A stretch of 64,000 nucleotides of DNA from Massilia sp. Bi118 (GCF_918697865.1 NZ_CAKKMV010000006.1:248001-312000), one strand, 5' to 3'. Shown: positions 39,991 through 52,421, numbered from the stretch's first letter. Made by a program: numbers and translations. The notes: a model not told the origin generated them from the sequence alone.

Positions 39991-41589
39991 TTAACCCAGC
40001 GTCAGCCGGGGTTCACGCGACGTTAATACGGGCGCCGAGGCCGCGGCCTGGTCGAGTTTGAAGACGCTGACCGCGCGCGCCAGCCGCGCCGCCTGGTCCT
40101 GCATCGCCGCCGCGCTTGCTGCCGCTTCCTCGACCAGCGCCGCGTTCTGCTGCGTGGTCTGGTCCATCTCGACGATGTTCTGGCTGACCTCGGCGATGCC
40201 GGCGCTCTGCTCCACGCTGGCGGCCGTGATCTCGGCCATGATGTCGGTCACGCGGCGCACGCTCTCGACCACCTCGGCCATCGTCACGCCGGCCTGCTCG
40301 ACCAGGTGGCTGCCTTCATGCACTTTATCCACAGAATCGCTGATCAGCAACTTGATCTCTTTCGCCGCCGCCGCCGAGCGCTGCGCCAGGTTGCGCACTT
40401 CCGACGCCACCACGGCGAAGCCGCGGCCCTGCTCGCCCGCGCGCGCCGCTTCGACCGCGGCGTTCAGGGCCAGGATATTGGTCTGGAAGGCGATGCCGTC
40501 GATCACGCCGATGATATCCACAATCTTCTTCGAGGAATCGGTGATCGAGCCCATGGTGGCGACCACGTGCGAGACCACGGCGCCGCCGCGCGCCGCCACT
40601 TCGGAGGCCTGGGCCGCGAGGGCGTTGGCCTGGCGCGCGTTGTCCGCGTTCTGCTGCACGGTGTCGGTCAGTTCGCGCATCGAGCTCGAGGTCTGGGCCA
40701 GCGAGCTGGCCTGGGCTTCGGTACGGCTCGACAAGTCCAGGTTGCCGCTGGCGATCTCGCCGGATACGCCCGCCATCGATTCGGTGCTGGAACGGACCTC
40801 GCCGACGATGCGGATCAGGCTGTCGTTCATGTGGCGCAGCGCTTCCATCATCTGGCCGGCTTCGTCGCGGCTGTCGACGGCGATCTCGCTGGTGAGGTCG
40901 CCGTCGGCGACGCGCTGGGCGATCTGCACGACCTGGGCCAGCGGTCCGGTGATGCTGCGCGTCGACAGGATGGCCACGCCCAGCGACAGGAAGCAGGCCG
41001 CGCCCGCCAGCACCAGGATCAGCAGTTGGGTGCGGCGGGTGACGGCGGCGGCTTCCAGGCCAGCGCGGTTCATGGCCGCGTTCTGGTAGGCGACGAACTT
41101 GTCGAGCTGTTCGAAATAACGGCCTTGCTGGGGACGCAGCGAGAACATGAACTTGACCATGGCCTCGTCCTTCTTGTCCTCGTTGACCAGGCCGATGAAC
41201 TTGGTCTGGGCCGGCAGGAACTTGTCCTGGATGACGGCGATCGCCTTCAGGATCTCGGTGCCCTCGGCGTCGCTGGTGTGCCTGGCCAGTTGCGCCACCG
41301 AGGCGCTGGCCTTGGCGCTGCGCGCTTCCGTGTTCGCCAGTTCCTTCTTGATCTGGTCCGGATCGCCCATGATCAGGACATTCAGCATGCTGCGCGTGGC
41401 TTCGCTGACGTCTTCCTTAACCCGGTTGGCGGCCACGGTATTCGCGTAGCGCACCTGCACCAGGGTCTCCATCTCCTTGTTCAGGCTCTCCATCCGCAGA
41501 TACGAAATCCCTGCCAGCACCATCAGCAAGGCAATCACGAAGCCGAAGCCCACGGCCAGGCGCTGGCCGATACTCATATTTCTAATCAT
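39991..41589 (-). CDS. Methyl-accepting chemotaxis protein
   Basis: This 532-residue receptor has an N-terminal membrane helix ([21 protein letters not shown]), a periplasmic four-helix-bundle sensor to about residue 188, a second helix ([20 protein letters not shown]), a HAMP domain and the cytoplasmic signalling tip ([40 protein letters not shown]). There is no terminal NWETF-type CheR tether. The ligand is unknown. Confidence 0.94.
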   Translation of the reverse strand: MIRNMSIGQRLAVGFGFVIALLMVLAGISYLRMESLNKEMETLVQVRYANTVAANRVKEDVSEATRSMLNVLIMGDPDQIKKELANTEARSAKASASVAQLARHTSDAEGTEILKAIAVIQDKFLPAQTKFIGLVNEDKKDEAMVKFMFSLRPQQGRYFEQLDKFVAYQNAAMNRAGLEAAAVTRRTQLLILVLAGAACFLSLGVAILSTRSITGPLAQVVQIAQRVADGDLTSEIAVDSRDEAGQMMEALRHMNDSLIRIVGEVRSSTESMAGVSGEIASGNLDLSSRTEAQASSLAQTSSSMRELTDTVQQNADNARQANALAAQASEVAARGGAVVSHVVATMGSITDSSKKIVDIIGVIDGIAFQTNILALNAAVEAARAGEQGRGFAVVASEVRNLAQRSAAAAKEIKLLISDSVDKVHEGSHLVEQAGVTMAEVVESVRRVTDIMAEITAASVEQSAGIAEVSQNIVEMDQTTQQNAALVEEAAASAAAMQDQAARLARAVSVFKLDQAAASAPVLTSREPRLTLG

Positions 41590-41625
41590 TGTGTCTCCGT
41601 AGTCCCCAATCGGAAAAGTATGGGC

Positions 41626-41655
41626 GTGCTATTTTTTTGATAATAAATATAGCAC
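41626..41655. promoter_or_regulatory. Inverted repeat upstream of the MCP gene
   Basis: GTGCTAT and ATAGCAC face each other across a 16-bp AT-rich spacer, about 40 bp upstream of the MCP start. It may be an operator or overlap the promoter. The rest of the 297-bp gap to the ferredoxin gene shows no gene. Confidence 0.35.
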
Positions 41656-41886
41656 CAAATAATTTGCCCAAATTAAATAATTGAGACTATTTCGATGCTG
41701 CGGACGCACAACCGGGAGTTACTGAGGAAAGTGTGTTGCGTAGATGCCGAAGCCGGGCCTCGACAGGAGGCGCGCGAGCGGTCCGCGGACGCGGCACCGC
41801 CGATTCGCGCATGAAGCCTTGCGGCTTCTGCAGGGGGATGGTTCACGAAAAGCGCCAGGGCCGGGCGGCCTCGGGCGCTGCCGGCA

Positions 41887-43394
<1,508 letters not shown>

Positions 43395-43459
43395 GGGCGG
43401 ACTATACCACGCAGCGTATTCCGGTTTGGTCGTGGGCACACCGTGCCCGCGGCCCACGC

Positions 43460-44356
43460 TTACTTACCCTTGGCTAATGTATTGAAATCGTCGATCCACC
43501 CCTGCATCCGTTTCTGCGCATGCTGCTTCTGCTCCGCATTGGTCAGCTTGATCGCCGTGAGGACGAATTTCGAGGTGTTATCCACATAGGCGTCGAAGAA
43601 GGCCTTGCGTTCCGGTGCCTCCATGCGGTCGAACATGTCGCGCAGCAGGTCGTGGATGGCCGACATGGTCTGCTCCTTGTTCAGCTTCTGGTCGTGCACC
43701 CGGCGCAGCAGGGCGACGATCTTCTTCTGGCGCAGCTGGCGCTCCTGCAGCCAGACGTCGTTGTCGAGCGGGCGCGCATCCGAGGCGCGGCGCAAAGCCG
43801 CTTCCTGGTCGCGGCTGAAACTGCCGAACCACAGCTCGAACTGGTCCATCGCCTTTTTAAAGCGCGCCTTTTTCTGGTCCTCGACGCTGCCGCTCATGAA
43901 CTCCCTGCGGAACTTGTCATTATTCTTGGCGAACTTCTGCTCCATCTGACCGATCTGATCGGGCTTGATCGACATCGCCAGGTCGGCCAGCTGGGGCAGC
44001 GCTTTGAACGCCAGCAACTCGGTGCGCGCCTTGATGTCGCGGTAATCGGACAGCAGCTCTTCCTGGGTGACGCTGCCGTCGCCCATCTGGCGCTGCATCT
44101 TGGTCAGCAGGCCGGCGTAATCGTGAAGCTGGGTCGCGCGGTGCCACTGGAAGAGCTTATCGATGTCTTTCTTGACCCAGTCGGACTGGTCGCTGTCCAG
44201 ATCGAGGTAAGCATTCAACCACCAGTACAAGAGCGTATCGCCGTGGTTGTAGGTGAAGCGGATCGTGCTGCAGGCGCTCAGCAAGGCCATCAGCGCCACC
44301 AGAAACAGCAGGCGCGCACGGTAAAACAGGGGTTGGGGCGTGTTAAACTTTTTCAT
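43460..44356 (-). CDS. DUF6279-type lipoprotein
   Basis: The 298-residue protein has a lipoprotein signal ([14 protein letters not shown], lipobox LSAC) and a helical mature region rich in Trp, Gln and Arg ([21 protein letters not shown]). It resembles DUF6279 family proteins. Function is unknown. The next plus-strand gene, glmU, begins only 36 bp from its start, so the two share a divergent promoter region. Confidence 0.8.
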   Translation of the reverse strand: MKKFNTPQPLFYRARLLFLVALMALLSACSTIRFTYNHGDTLLYWWLNAYLDLDSDQSDWVKKDIDKLFQWHRATQLHDYAGLLTKMQRQMGDGSVTQEELLSDYRDIKARTELLAFKALPQLADLAMSIKPDQIGQMEQKFAKNNDKFRREFMSGSVEDQKKARFKKAMDQFELWFGSFSRDQEAALRRASDARPLDNDVWLQERQLRQKKIVALLRRVHDQKLNKEQTMSAIHDLLRDMFDRMEAPERKAFFDAYVDNTSKFVLTAIKLTNAEQKQHAQKRMQGWIDDFNTLAKGK

Positions 44357-44392
44357 ATTATTCAACTACATTTTCTATTGAGAACGGCACAT

Positions 44393-45769
44393 ATGAACGT
44401 AGTCATCCTCGCCGCTGGCATGGGAAAGCGCATGCAATCCGCTCTGCCAAAAGTCCTGCATCCTCTGGCTGGGAAGCCGCTGTTGCAACATGTCATAGCC
44501 ACAGCCAGCAGTCTTAACCCGACTAAATTATGCGTGATTTACGGGCACGGCGGCGCAGCGGTGCCGAGTGCGGTACACGAATGGGGTACGGAAGCAGGCA
44601 TGGTCATCGACACCGCGCTGCAGCAGCCCCAGCTGGGCACCGGCCATGCCGTGATGCAGGCCCTGCCCCAGATCGACGAAAACGCGCCGACCCTGGTGCT
44701 GTACGGCGACGTGCCGCTGACCACCAGCGCCAGCTTGCAACGCCTGGTCGAGGCCGCCGGCAACGATAAACTGGCGATCCTGACTGTCGTGCAGGACAAC
44801 CCCTTCGGCTTGGGCCGCATCATCCGCGAGGATGGCGAGATCGTGCGCATCGTCGAGGAAAAGGACGCCAACGCGGAAGAACGCGCGATCAAGGAAATCA
44901 ACAGCGGCATCATGGTGATCCCGACGCGTTATCTGAACAGCTGGCTCGGCGCGCTGGGGAACAACAATGCACAGGGCGAGTATTACCTGACCGACATCGT
45001 GGCCCAGGCGGTCGCGCACGGCGTGCCGGTGGTGTCCGCGCACCCCTCGGCCGAATGGGAAGTCGCCGGCGTGAACAGCAAGGTGCAGCTGGCCGAACTC
45101 GAGCGCCGCCATCAGCTGAACATCGCCATTTCCCTGCTCGAGAAGGGCGTGCACCTGCTGGATCCGGCCCGCATCGACGTGCGTGGCGAGCTGATCTGCG
45201 GCCGCGATGTCTCGATCGACGTCGGCTGCGTGTTCGAGGGGCGCGTCGAACTGGCGGATGGCGTGACGGTCGGCGCCAACTGCGTGCTGGTGAACACCAA
45301 AGTGGCTGCCGGCGTGCAAATCAAACCCTTCTGCCACCTGGAAGACGCCATTGTCGGCGAAAAATCGCAGATCGGCCCTTATGCGCGCCTGCGTCCGGGC
45401 ACTGAGCTGGCCGAAGATGTCCACATCGGCAACTTCGTCGAAGTGAAGAACAGCAAGGTCGCAGCCCACAGCAAGGCGAACCACCTGGCCTATGTCGGCG
45501 ATGCGGACGTCGGCTCGCGCGTGAACATCGGCGCCGGCACCATTACCTGCAACTACGATGGCGCGAATAAATTCCGCACGGTGATCGAGGATGAGGCTTT
45601 CATCGGCAGCGACAGCCAGCTGGTGGCCCCGGTGCGCGTCGGCAAGGGGGCGACCCTGGGCGCCGGCACCACGCTGACCAAGGATGCGCCGGCCGGCATG
45701 CTGACCATTTCGCGTCCGCGGCAGCTGACGATCGAGAACTGGAAGCGTCCGGTCAAGAAGCCCAAGTAA
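44393..45769 (+). CDS. glmU: Bifunctional UDP-GlcNAc pyrophosphorylase / GlcN-1-P N-acetyltransferase GlmU
   Basis: The 458-residue enzyme makes UDP-GlcNAc for peptidoglycan and LPS. The N-terminal pyrophosphorylase motif is [11 protein letters not shown]; the C-terminal half is a left-handed beta-helix of hexapeptide repeats ([23 protein letters not shown]). It is separated from glmS by an Lrp regulator and a DnaA-box-rich gap, instead of being directly adjacent as in E. coli. Confidence 0.97.
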   Translation: MNVVILAAGMGKRMQSALPKVLHPLAGKPLLQHVIATASSLNPTKLCVIYGHGGAAVPSAVHEWGTEAGMVIDTALQQPQLGTGHAVMQALPQIDENAPTLVLYGDVPLTTSASLQRLVEAAGNDKLAILTVVQDNPFGLGRIIREDGEIVRIVEEKDANAEERAIKEINSGIMVIPTRYLNSWLGALGNNNAQGEYYLTDIVAQAVAHGVPVVSAHPSAEWEVAGVNSKVQLAELERRHQLNIAISLLEKGVHLLDPARIDVRGELICGRDVSIDVGCVFEGRVELADGVTVGANCVLVNTKVAAGVQIKPFCHLEDAIVGEKSQIGPYARLRPGTELAEDVHIGNFVEVKNSKVAAHSKANHLAYVGDADVGSRVNIGAGTITCNYDGANKFRTVIEDEAFIGSDSQLVAPVRVGKGATLGAGTTLTKDAPAGMLTISRPRQLTIENWKRPVKKPK

Positions 45770-45887
45770 TCCACTGGCCACACACAGCAAACCCACAGCA
45801 AAGTCACAGGGGAATCACAGGATAATCACAGCCTGATCCACCGCCTTTGCACAGGGTTTTCAGCCAGTCATCCACAAAGTCATCCAC

Positions 45888-45920
45888 AGGCCCGCACGGT
45901 ATTCCGGCGGGCCTGTTGTC
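45888..45920 (+). terminator. Terminator-like hairpin after glmU
   Basis: AGGCCCGC and GCGGGCCT form an 8-bp stem with an 11-bp loop, followed by a T-rich TGTTGTCTTT. It lies about 120 bp after glmU. Confidence 0.65.
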
Positions 45921-46219
45921 TTTATTGGCGCCTGTTTTACCGCGCTTTTTGTCCAAGGGCGTGAAGGTGGCGTGAACCCGACGGCATGCCAGCTGCATGA
46001 CTTATCCACAACGCATGAACCAGGGTGCCGGCAGCTGCGATTCGGTGTGAATGGCTGGTCAGGACAGCCATTTGCTCAGTAATTCAGCAGTGTCACACTT
46101 TGTCCACATCGCACTGTGGATGAATTGTGCATTACTTTTACGGTAGCAAAGTTTACAGGTAAACAGCTTATCCACATTATTCACAGCTCCCTGTGGATAG
46201 CCTGTGCGTGAAGGCCTGT
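45921..46219. other. Second DnaA-box-rich intergenic region
   Basis: Perfect boxes TTATCCACA at 46002 and 46168, TTATTCACA at 46177 directly abutting, plus near-matches TTGTCCACA 46100, TGTGGATGA 46115 and TGTGGATAG 46192. Other CCACA-containing words lie upstream to 45780. There is no trio-like tract as in units A-C. No gene is seen. It may titrate or bind DnaA. Confidence 0.6.
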
Positions 46220-46693
46220 TCAGACCACGATGCGGGTCTCGAACTTGCTGCGGAAGGTTGAAAAATAGGCTTTTACGTTACGCACGTTCTTATGGGTGGT
46301 GAACAGGCGGTGCGCCAGCGCGTGGTAGGCCGGCATGTCCGCCACCTGCACCACCAGCACGAAGTCCGGGCCGGGCGCGACGCGGTAGCACTGCAGCACG
46401 GCCGCCTCTTCGGCAACGACGTCTTCGAACTCGGCCATGCGATCAGCCGCCTGCACGTCCAGCGTGATCTCGACGATGGCGGTGAGTCTCGCACCCACCT
46501 TGTCCGGCGAGACGATCGCAACTTGCCTTTCGATAACACCGCTCGCGCTCAGCTGTTTGACCCTTCGCAGACAAGTTGGCTGCGACACATGTACCAATTC
46601 CGCCAACTCGGCATTGGTGTGAGAGGCGTCAACTTGCAAGGTGTTCAGAATGCGACGATCAAGATCGTCCAGGATTTCGGGCTCTGTCGACAT
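46220..46693 (-). CDS. Lrp/AsnC family transcriptional regulator
   Basis: The 157-residue protein has the winged HTH (ILNTLQVDASHTNAELAELVHVSQPTCLRRVKQL) and a C-terminal AsnC ligand domain (LQCYRVAPGPDFVLVVQVADM). It is divergent from glmS across a 149-bp gap with a palindrome, so it may regulate itself and possibly glmS. The effector is unknown. Confidence 0.9.
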   Translation of the reverse strand: MSTEPEILDDLDRRILNTLQVDASHTNAELAELVHVSQPTCLRRVKQLSASGVIERQVAIVSPDKVGARLTAIVEITLDVQAADRMAEFEDVVAEEAAVLQCYRVAPGPDFVLVVQVADMPAYHALAHRLFTTHKNVRNVKAYFSTFRSKFETRIVV

Positions 46694-46727
46694 TTTTATA
46701 AAGATTTCTTCGATATTTGAAAGAATA

Positions 46728-46751
46728 TTTCATGCTTACGAGGTCATGAAA
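46728..46751. promoter_or_regulatory. Candidate Lrp operator upstream of glmS
   Basis: TTTCATG and CATGAAA form an inverted repeat with a 10-bp spacer; a further TTTCATGA half-site is near 46785. The region lies between the Lrp gene and glmS. Confidence 0.45.
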
Positions 46752-46842
46752 GAATCTATCAAAAAATGCTGAATTTAGAAAGCTTATTTCATGACGCCTA
46801 CTCTACATTAGTGACATCTGTTAATTTTTATTGGAGCTCATC

Positions 46843-48672
46843 ATGTGCGGTATCGTCGGAGCAGTAGCCCAGCGCAATATCACCCCTATCCTGATCGAAG
46901 GTCTGAAGCGCCTTGAATACCGTGGCTACGATTCCTGCGGCGTTGCCCTGCACGTCGATGGACGCCTGCAGCGTTCGCGCAGCACCTCGCGCGTGGCCGA
47001 ACTCGAATCCCAGATCAAGGAAACCGGCCTGGAGGGCTTCACCGGCATCGCCCACACCCGCTGGGCCACCCACGGCGCCCCGGCCACCAAGAATGCCCAC
47101 CCGCACTTCTCGCCGACCGAAGACAATGCCCGCATCGCCCTGGTCCACAACGGCATCATCGAGAACCATGACGAACTGCGCCGCGAACTGACGGACCTCG
47201 GCTACAACTTCACCAGCCAGACCGATACCGAAGTCATCGCCCACCTGGTCGACCACATGTACAACGGCGACCTGTTCGAAACCGTGCAGCAAGCGGTGAA
47301 ACGCCTGCACGGCGCCTACGCGATCGCCGTATTCTGCCGCGAAGAGCCGCACCGCGTGGTGGCTGCGCGCCAGGGTTCGCCGCTGATCGTCGGCCTCGGC
47401 AAAGGCGAAAACTTCGTCGCTTCGGACGCGATGGCCCTGGCCGGCACCACCGACCAGATCATCTACCTGGAAGAAGGCGACGTGGTCGACCTGCAGCTGG
47501 CCCGCTACTGGATCGTCGACGTCGATGGCCGCCCGGCCGAGCGCGAAGTCAAGACCGTGCACGCCCACACCGGCGCCGCCGAACTGGGCCCGTACCGCCA
47601 CTATATGCAGAAGGAAATCTTCGAGCAGCCGCGCGTGGTCGGCGACACCCTCGAGGGCGTCACTGGCATCATGCCGGAACTGTTCGGCGACCAGGCCTTC
47701 CGCGTGTTTAAGGAAATCGACCGCGTGCTGATCCTGGCCTGCGGCACCAGCTATTATTCCGGCCTGACCGCCAAGTACTGGATCGAATCGGTGGCCAAGA
47801 TCCCGGTGAGCGTCGAGATCGCCAGCGAATACCGTTATCGTGACAGCGTCCCGCATCCGCAGACCCTAGTCGTCACCATTTCGCAGTCCGGCGAAACCGC
47901 CGACACCCTGGCCGCGCTGAAGCATGCGCGCAGCCTGGGCATGACCCACACGCTGACCATCTGCAACGTTGCGCACAGCGCGATGGTGCGCGAGTGCAAG
48001 CTGGCCTATATCACCCGCGCCGGCGTCGAAGTCGGCGTCGCCTCGACCAAGGCGTTTACGACCCAGCTGGCAGCCCTGTTCCTGCTGACCCTGACGCTGG
48101 CGCAAGTCAACGGCCGCCTGAGCGAGGAGGAAGAAGCGACCTACCTGAAGCAGATGCGCCACCTGCCGGTCGCGCTGAGCTCGGTGCTGGCGCTGGAACC
48201 GCAGATCATCGCCTGGGCCGAGGAATTCGCGCGAAAAGAAAACGCCCTGTTCCTGGGCCGCGGCATCCACTACCCGATCGCCCTCGAAGGCGCGCTGAAA
48301 CTGAAGGAAATCTCGTACATTCACGCCGAAGCCTACCCGGCAGGCGAGCTGAAGCATGGTCCGCTGGCACTGGTGACCGAAGAAATGCCGGTCGTGACCA
48401 TCGCCCCGAACGACGCCCTGCTGGAAAAGCTGAAGTCGAACATGCAGGAAGTCCGCGCCCGCGGCGGCCAGCTGTACTGCTTCGCCGACGTCGACACCCA
48501 GATCACCTCGAGCGAAGGCCTGCACGTGATCCGTCTGCCGGAGCACTATGGCCTGCTGTCGCCGATCCTGCACGTGGCGGCGCTGCAGCTGCTGGCGTAT
48601 CACACGGCGCTGGCGCGTGGTACCGATGTGGACAAGCCGCGTAATCTGGCGAAATCGGTGACGGTGGAGTAA
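46843..48672 (+). CDS. glmS: Glutamine-fructose-6-phosphate aminotransferase GlmS
   Basis: The 609-residue enzyme starts [10 protein letters not shown], giving the N-terminal catalytic Cys after Met removal; TTGGAG is the ribosome-binding site. The glutaminase domain contains TRWATHGAP, and two SIS domains follow ([29 protein letters not shown]). It makes glucosamine-6-phosphate, the substrate feeding GlmU. Confidence 0.98.
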   Translation: MCGIVGAVAQRNITPILIEGLKRLEYRGYDSCGVALHVDGRLQRSRSTSRVAELESQIKETGLEGFTGIAHTRWATHGAPATKNAHPHFSPTEDNARIALVHNGIIENHDELRRELTDLGYNFTSQTDTEVIAHLVDHMYNGDLFETVQQAVKRLHGAYAIAVFCREEPHRVVAARQGSPLIVGLGKGENFVASDAMALAGTTDQIIYLEEGDVVDLQLARYWIVDVDGRPAEREVKTVHAHTGAAELGPYRHYMQKEIFEQPRVVGDTLEGVTGIMPELFGDQAFRVFKEIDRVLILACGTSYYSGLTAKYWIESVAKIPVSVEIASEYRYRDSVPHPQTLVVTISQSGETADTLAALKHARSLGMTHTLTICNVAHSAMVRECKLAYITRAGVEVGVASTKAFTTQLAALFLLTLTLAQVNGRLSEEEEATYLKQMRHLPVALSSVLALEPQIIAWAEEFARKENALFLGRGIHYPIALEGALKLKEISYIHAEAYPAGELKHGPLALVTEEMPVVTIAPNDALLEKLKSNMQEVRARGGQLYCFADVDTQITSSEGLHVIRLPEHYGLLSPILHVAALQLLAYHTALARGTDVDKPRNLAKSVTVE

Positions 48673-48693
48673 GAGTCCGGTTCATCCCAGTCA

Positions 48694-48733
48694 AAACAGG
48701 CCGCGAACGAAAGCTCGCGGCCTGTTTTTTTTC
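48694..48733 (+). terminator. Rho-independent terminator after glmS
   Basis: AACAGGCCGCGA and TCGCGGCCTGTT form a 12-bp stem around ACGAAAGC, followed by T8. Confidence 0.93.
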
Positions 48734-48749
48734 GCCCCGCTGCCGGCCT

Positions 48750-49235
48750 TCACTCCTGCTCCGGCAAAGCCGAAGAATGATGACTCGTAATCAGCCACTC
48801 CTCGCCATCCCACCGATAAGTAAAGGTATAACGCGCAGGCACCACCTGCCCGGTCCGGCCGAAGGTGAACGTGTACAGCCCGGCATCGAAAGCGACATTG
48901 CAGCCGAGGTAAATCCGACGCAGGTCGATCACCCCGGACGGTTCATTCAGCAGGAAATGCTCGAAATCCTCTTCCTTCTCCGCCGGCGTCAGCCGGGGCT
49001 GGTTGGACACGGTCGGCAGCAGGATCGATTCCTCCGCATAGTTGGCCACGACCTTGTGCGGGTCGCCCGTCTGGAGTGAATCGTTCCAGCGCTCGAACAG
49101 GGCCGCGATCTTCTTTTCGGAGGTCGGTTTGCACTTTTCCGTGCGCGGGACGTTGATGGTGGTTTTTCCGGGATACGCCGGCTGCGAGGCGCAGCCGGTC
49201 AAGGCGAGAGCAGCAACAAGGGCAAGCAGCTTCAT
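48750..49235 (-). CDS. SgcJ/EcaC-like (SnoaL-fold) lipoprotein
   Basis: The 161-residue protein has a lipoprotein signal (MKLLALVAALALTGC). The mature part (KIAALFERWNDSLQTGDPHKVVANYAEESILLPT start) fits the NTF2-like fold of SgcJ/EcaC and CaMKII-association domain proteins, ending in YRWDGEEWLITSHHSS. The role is unknown. It is a single gene facing the glmS terminator. Confidence 0.75.
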   Translation of the reverse strand: MKLLALVAALALTGCASQPAYPGKTTINVPRTEKCKPTSEKKIAALFERWNDSLQTGDPHKVVANYAEESILLPTVSNQPRLTPAEKEEDFEHFLLNEPSGVIDLRRIYLGCNVAFDAGLYTFTFGRTGQVVPARYTFTYRWDGEEWLITSHHSSALPEQE

Positions 49236-49562
49236 GGCGGATCTCCTTTTATGGTTTCTGGTCAGGGATCACTCATCAATATGCGGGACCATCATAGGAC
49301 CGTGCGCGGCCGACCCCGGCGCGCTTGAACTTGTGTCGCATAAAGGCTGCAAGCACGCGCGCAGCCAAACGAATAATGCGAAAGCAGCGCTCATTCAGAT
49401 GTTTCAATTGTGTTAATACACGGCTTCCAACTGTCTTAGAATCCCTCGAATACTTTCGCAAAGTAAGTTCGCATCGAGCTAGGACAGCTGGCGCCGGCAA
49501 TGCCTTCGGCAGACTGTTGCGCCGCCGCATGCTAAGCTGACACACTTAAAAGGGACGAATCG
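49236..49562. other. Gap upstream of the KaiC-led operon
   Basis: This 327-bp region should contain the promoter of the 49563-57566 operon. A weak sigma-54-like TGGCGCC-N4-ATGCC is at 49489-49504 (GG and GC correctly spaced, several mismatches). Nothing else is distinctive. Confidence 0.35.
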
Positions 49563-51116
49563 ATGGACGAGCTGGTCAAGACGGGCATTACCGGACTGGA
49601 CGAGGTACTGCACGGAGGCATTCCCCGCAATAACAACCTGATCGTCGAAGGTCCGCCCGGCTCGGGCAAGACCACGCTCGGGCTGGGCTTCATCTACCAC
49701 GGCGCACTCGACTGCGATGAGCCGGGCGCCATCGTGTCCTTCGAACTCGATCCCGCCAAGCTGCTGCGCGATGCCGCCGGCTTCAATTGGGACCTGCAGG
49801 GCATGATCGACCAGGGCAAGATCAAGATCATCCAGACCAGCCCGGCCGTGCTGCTGAGCGAGTTCCGCAGTGACGACGGCGCCTTCGCCGCCTCGCTCGT
49901 GGCCATGGGCGCGAAGCGCCTGCTGATCGACGGGCTGACGCCGCTGCGGCTGTACGCCGAAGTGAACGACATGCCTTTCCGCCAGGATGTGCACCTGCTG
50001 ATCGAAGGCCTGACGCGCCTGGGCGTGACCACCATGGTGACGGCGGAGAAGGACGAGTCGATGACCGGCGTGCTGGCGCACGAGCGCTTCGTGTTCGACA
50101 CCATCATTTCGCTCACCTTCGGCGAGGCGCGGCGCCGGACCCACCGCCGCCTGACGGTGACGAAGTCGCGCGGCCAGGATTTCATTGGCGGCAGCCATAC
50201 CATGCGCATCGAACCGAAGGTCGGCGTGCACGTGTATCGCCGTGCCCAGTCGCGCCCGGTTGCTTCGCCCGACCAGCCGACCTCGGAGCGCAGACTGTCG
50301 ACCGGCTCGGCGGCCATCGACAAGATGATGGACGGCGGCATCTACGAGGGATCGGTGACCTTGGTGAGCGGTATTTCCGGCACCGGCAAGACCGTGTTCA
50401 GCGTCCAGTTCCTGACCGACGCCATCAAGAATGGCCACAAGGCGCTGCTGGTGAGCCTGGACGAACATCCGCGCCAGCTGATCCGCAATGCCAAGTCGCT
50501 CGGCTTCGACCTCCAGGGGCTGATCGACGACGGCAAGCTGTTCATTCATTACGAGTCGCCGCTGGAACTCGAACTGGATGTGCATTTCGACCGCATCGTC
50601 AAGCTGGTCGAGCAGGAAAAGATCGACTGTATCGTCCTCGATTCGGTGGCCGTGTACGAAATGACCAGTGCCGACGAGGTTGCCGATTACCTGTACGCAT
50701 TGGCAAGCTTCTTCAAGAACCGCCTGGCCACGACCCTGTTCAACTACGAGAGCCCGGAACTGCTGGGCGTCTCGCAGATCAGCGAGGAACTGAAGGGCTC
50801 GCACCTGGTCGACAATATCATTCTGCTCAACTATGTGGAAATCTCGACCGTGCTGCGGCGGGCCCTGGCGGTGCCGAAGGTGCGCGGCAGCCGCAACATG
50901 CAGGTCACGCGCGAATACGAAATCGGCGTCGGCGGCCTGGTGCTGATCGACGAAGGCGGCAACGATACCCAGGCCGTGCCGCAATTGCCGTTCTCGTCCT
51001 ATTACGGTTTGCTGTCGCGTTCACCGTCGCGCCAGAGCCCGGCCATCGAAGAAGCCGTGGCCAGCGGCGCCCCTCTGCCCGACTCGGCGCGCCTGCCGGC
51101 CGAAAAGCCCAGGTGA
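49563..51116 (+). CDS. KaiC-like double-domain ATPase
   Basis: The 517-residue protein has two RecA-like KaiC domains, each with a P-loop: GPPGSGKTT (about residues 31-39) and SGISGTGKT (about residues 271-279). Each is preceded by a characteristic TGITGLDEVLHGGIP or STGSAAIDKMMDGGI. KaiC-like proteins outside cyanobacteria are signalling ATPases, often coupled to histidine kinases. The stop overlaps the start of the next gene, a histidine kinase, by four bases (GTGA), strongly implying co-translation. It heads the export operon. Confidence 0.9.
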   Translation: MDELVKTGITGLDEVLHGGIPRNNNLIVEGPPGSGKTTLGLGFIYHGALDCDEPGAIVSFELDPAKLLRDAAGFNWDLQGMIDQGKIKIIQTSPAVLLSEFRSDDGAFAASLVAMGAKRLLIDGLTPLRLYAEVNDMPFRQDVHLLIEGLTRLGVTTMVTAEKDESMTGVLAHERFVFDTIISLTFGEARRRTHRRLTVTKSRGQDFIGGSHTMRIEPKVGVHVYRRAQSRPVASPDQPTSERRLSTGSAAIDKMMDGGIYEGSVTLVSGISGTGKTVFSVQFLTDAIKNGHKALLVSLDEHPRQLIRNAKSLGFDLQGLIDDGKLFIHYESPLELELDVHFDRIVKLVEQEKIDCIVLDSVAVYEMTSADEVADYLYALASFFKNRLATTLFNYESPELLGVSQISEELKGSHLVDNIILLNYVEISTVLRRALAVPKVRGSRNMQVTREYEIGVGGLVLIDEGGNDTQAVPQLPFSSYYGLLSRSPSRQSPAIEEAVASGAPLPDSARLPAEKPR

Positions 51117-52363
51117 TCAAGGCCGAACTGCCGGACAACACGCCGGTCGACTGGGACGACTGGCAGACGCCGCTGCGGCAGTTCACCGAAGCGACGGGCC
51201 TCGTCACGTCGGCCTATGACGCGGCAGGGGTGCGCCAAATCGGTCCGCTGACGGGGTCGCGCCTGTCGGCCTTGCTGGCGGAGCGCTCGACGCTGTGGGC
51301 CGAGGACGGTCCCGGCACGGCCTTCGAACGCACGCTGGTGCACCAGGCACGCGAACAAAAGGAGTCGGCGTCCGGGCAATTCGACGAAGGCTTCCGCGTG
51401 TGCGCCCAGCCGCTGCTGCTGCGTGGCCAGGTCTACGGCGTGCTGGTGTTCGGCTGGCGCTTTGCCGACTTCAGTTCGCCGCTGGCCTGCGAACGCATCG
51501 CCAAGCAGATCGGGCTGGCCGGCCACCTGCTCTGGAACGAGGCGCGGCTCGATGCACCCGTCTCCGACAAGCGCATGAGCACCTATGCGGGCCTCCTGAA
51601 AACCCTGTCGAGTACGCTCGACCGCCAGCGCGAAACCATCGACGACCTGACGCGCGTGAACCGCACCCGCGAGCTGTTCCTGGCGACGGTATCGCACGAG
51701 ATGCGCACGCCGCTGTCGGCCTTGTCGATGCGCATTGAAGTATTGTTGCGCACGATTCCCGACCTGCCGCCGAGTGCGGTCAGCGGGCTCGAGGCCATGC
51801 GCGTGCATGTGCGCCAGGAAGCCGGGATGGTCGAAGACCTGATCGACGCGGCGCGCACGCTGACCGGGCAGATGTCGATCACGCGCACGCCGGTCGTGCT
51901 GGGCCAGGTATTGCGCGACGCCATCTCGACCGTGGAACCGCATGCGCACGCCAAGCAGATCCTGCTGCAGGTGACGCCGGCCGATTATGGCGACCCGATC
52001 CGCTTCGAGGCGGACGGCCGGCGCCTGCAGCAGGTGATCTGGAATTTGCTGTTCAATGCCGTGAAATTCACGCCGGCGGGCGGCGTCATCCGCATCGCCA
52101 TCCGGCGCGTCGATGGCATGGTCGAGATCGACATCGCCGACTCCGGCCAGGGCATCGAAGCGGAAGACCTGCCGCATGTATTCGGCGCCTTCAGGCTGCA
52201 GCAGCACGACAACGCCAGCGGACTCGGACTGGGCCTGTACATCGCCCGCCGCATCGTCGAGCTGCACGGGGGCACGCTCAGCGTCAGCAGCGCCGGCCGC
52301 GGCCAGGGCGCCACCTTCTCCATCCGGCTGCCTGTGGTGGCAGGGCCGCCGGTCGAACCTTAG
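51113..52363 (+). CDS. Soluble sensor histidine kinase
   Basis: The 416-residue protein starts at a GTG overlapping the KaiC stop. An N-terminal ~150-residue sensor-like region has no obvious membrane segment. The H-box is FLATVSHEMRTPLSAL with His195, followed by the N, G1 (DIADSGQGIEAEDL) and G2 (GLGLYIARRIVELHGG) boxes. No response regulator gene is adjacent. The partner may be the KaiC-like protein. Confidence 0.9.
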   Translation: MIKAELPDNTPVDWDDWQTPLRQFTEATGLVTSAYDAAGVRQIGPLTGSRLSALLAERSTLWAEDGPGTAFERTLVHQAREQKESASGQFDEGFRVCAQPLLLRGQVYGVLVFGWRFADFSSPLACERIAKQIGLAGHLLWNEARLDAPVSDKRMSTYAGLLKTLSSTLDRQRETIDDLTRVNRTRELFLATVSHEMRTPLSALSMRIEVLLRTIPDLPPSAVSGLEAMRVHVRQEAGMVEDLIDAARTLTGQMSITRTPVVLGQVLRDAISTVEPHAHAKQILLQVTPADYGDPIRFEADGRRLQQVIWNLLFNAVKFTPAGGVIRIAIRRVDGMVEIDIADSGQGIEAEDLPHVFGAFRLQQHDNASGLGLGLYIARRIVELHGGTLSVSSAGRGQGATFSIRLPVVAGPPVEP

Positions 52364-52421
52364 GCCGGAACGCCCCTCTAACTCCTGCACCGGACACCAT
52401 CCGGCGTCAGGAGCATCCCCT

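Noticed and set aside
49489..49504. Sigma-54 promoter for the KaiC-led operon (TGGCGCC-N4-ATGCC)
   Set aside because: Only the GG/GC pair fits; the rest of both elements is too far from consensus to call.
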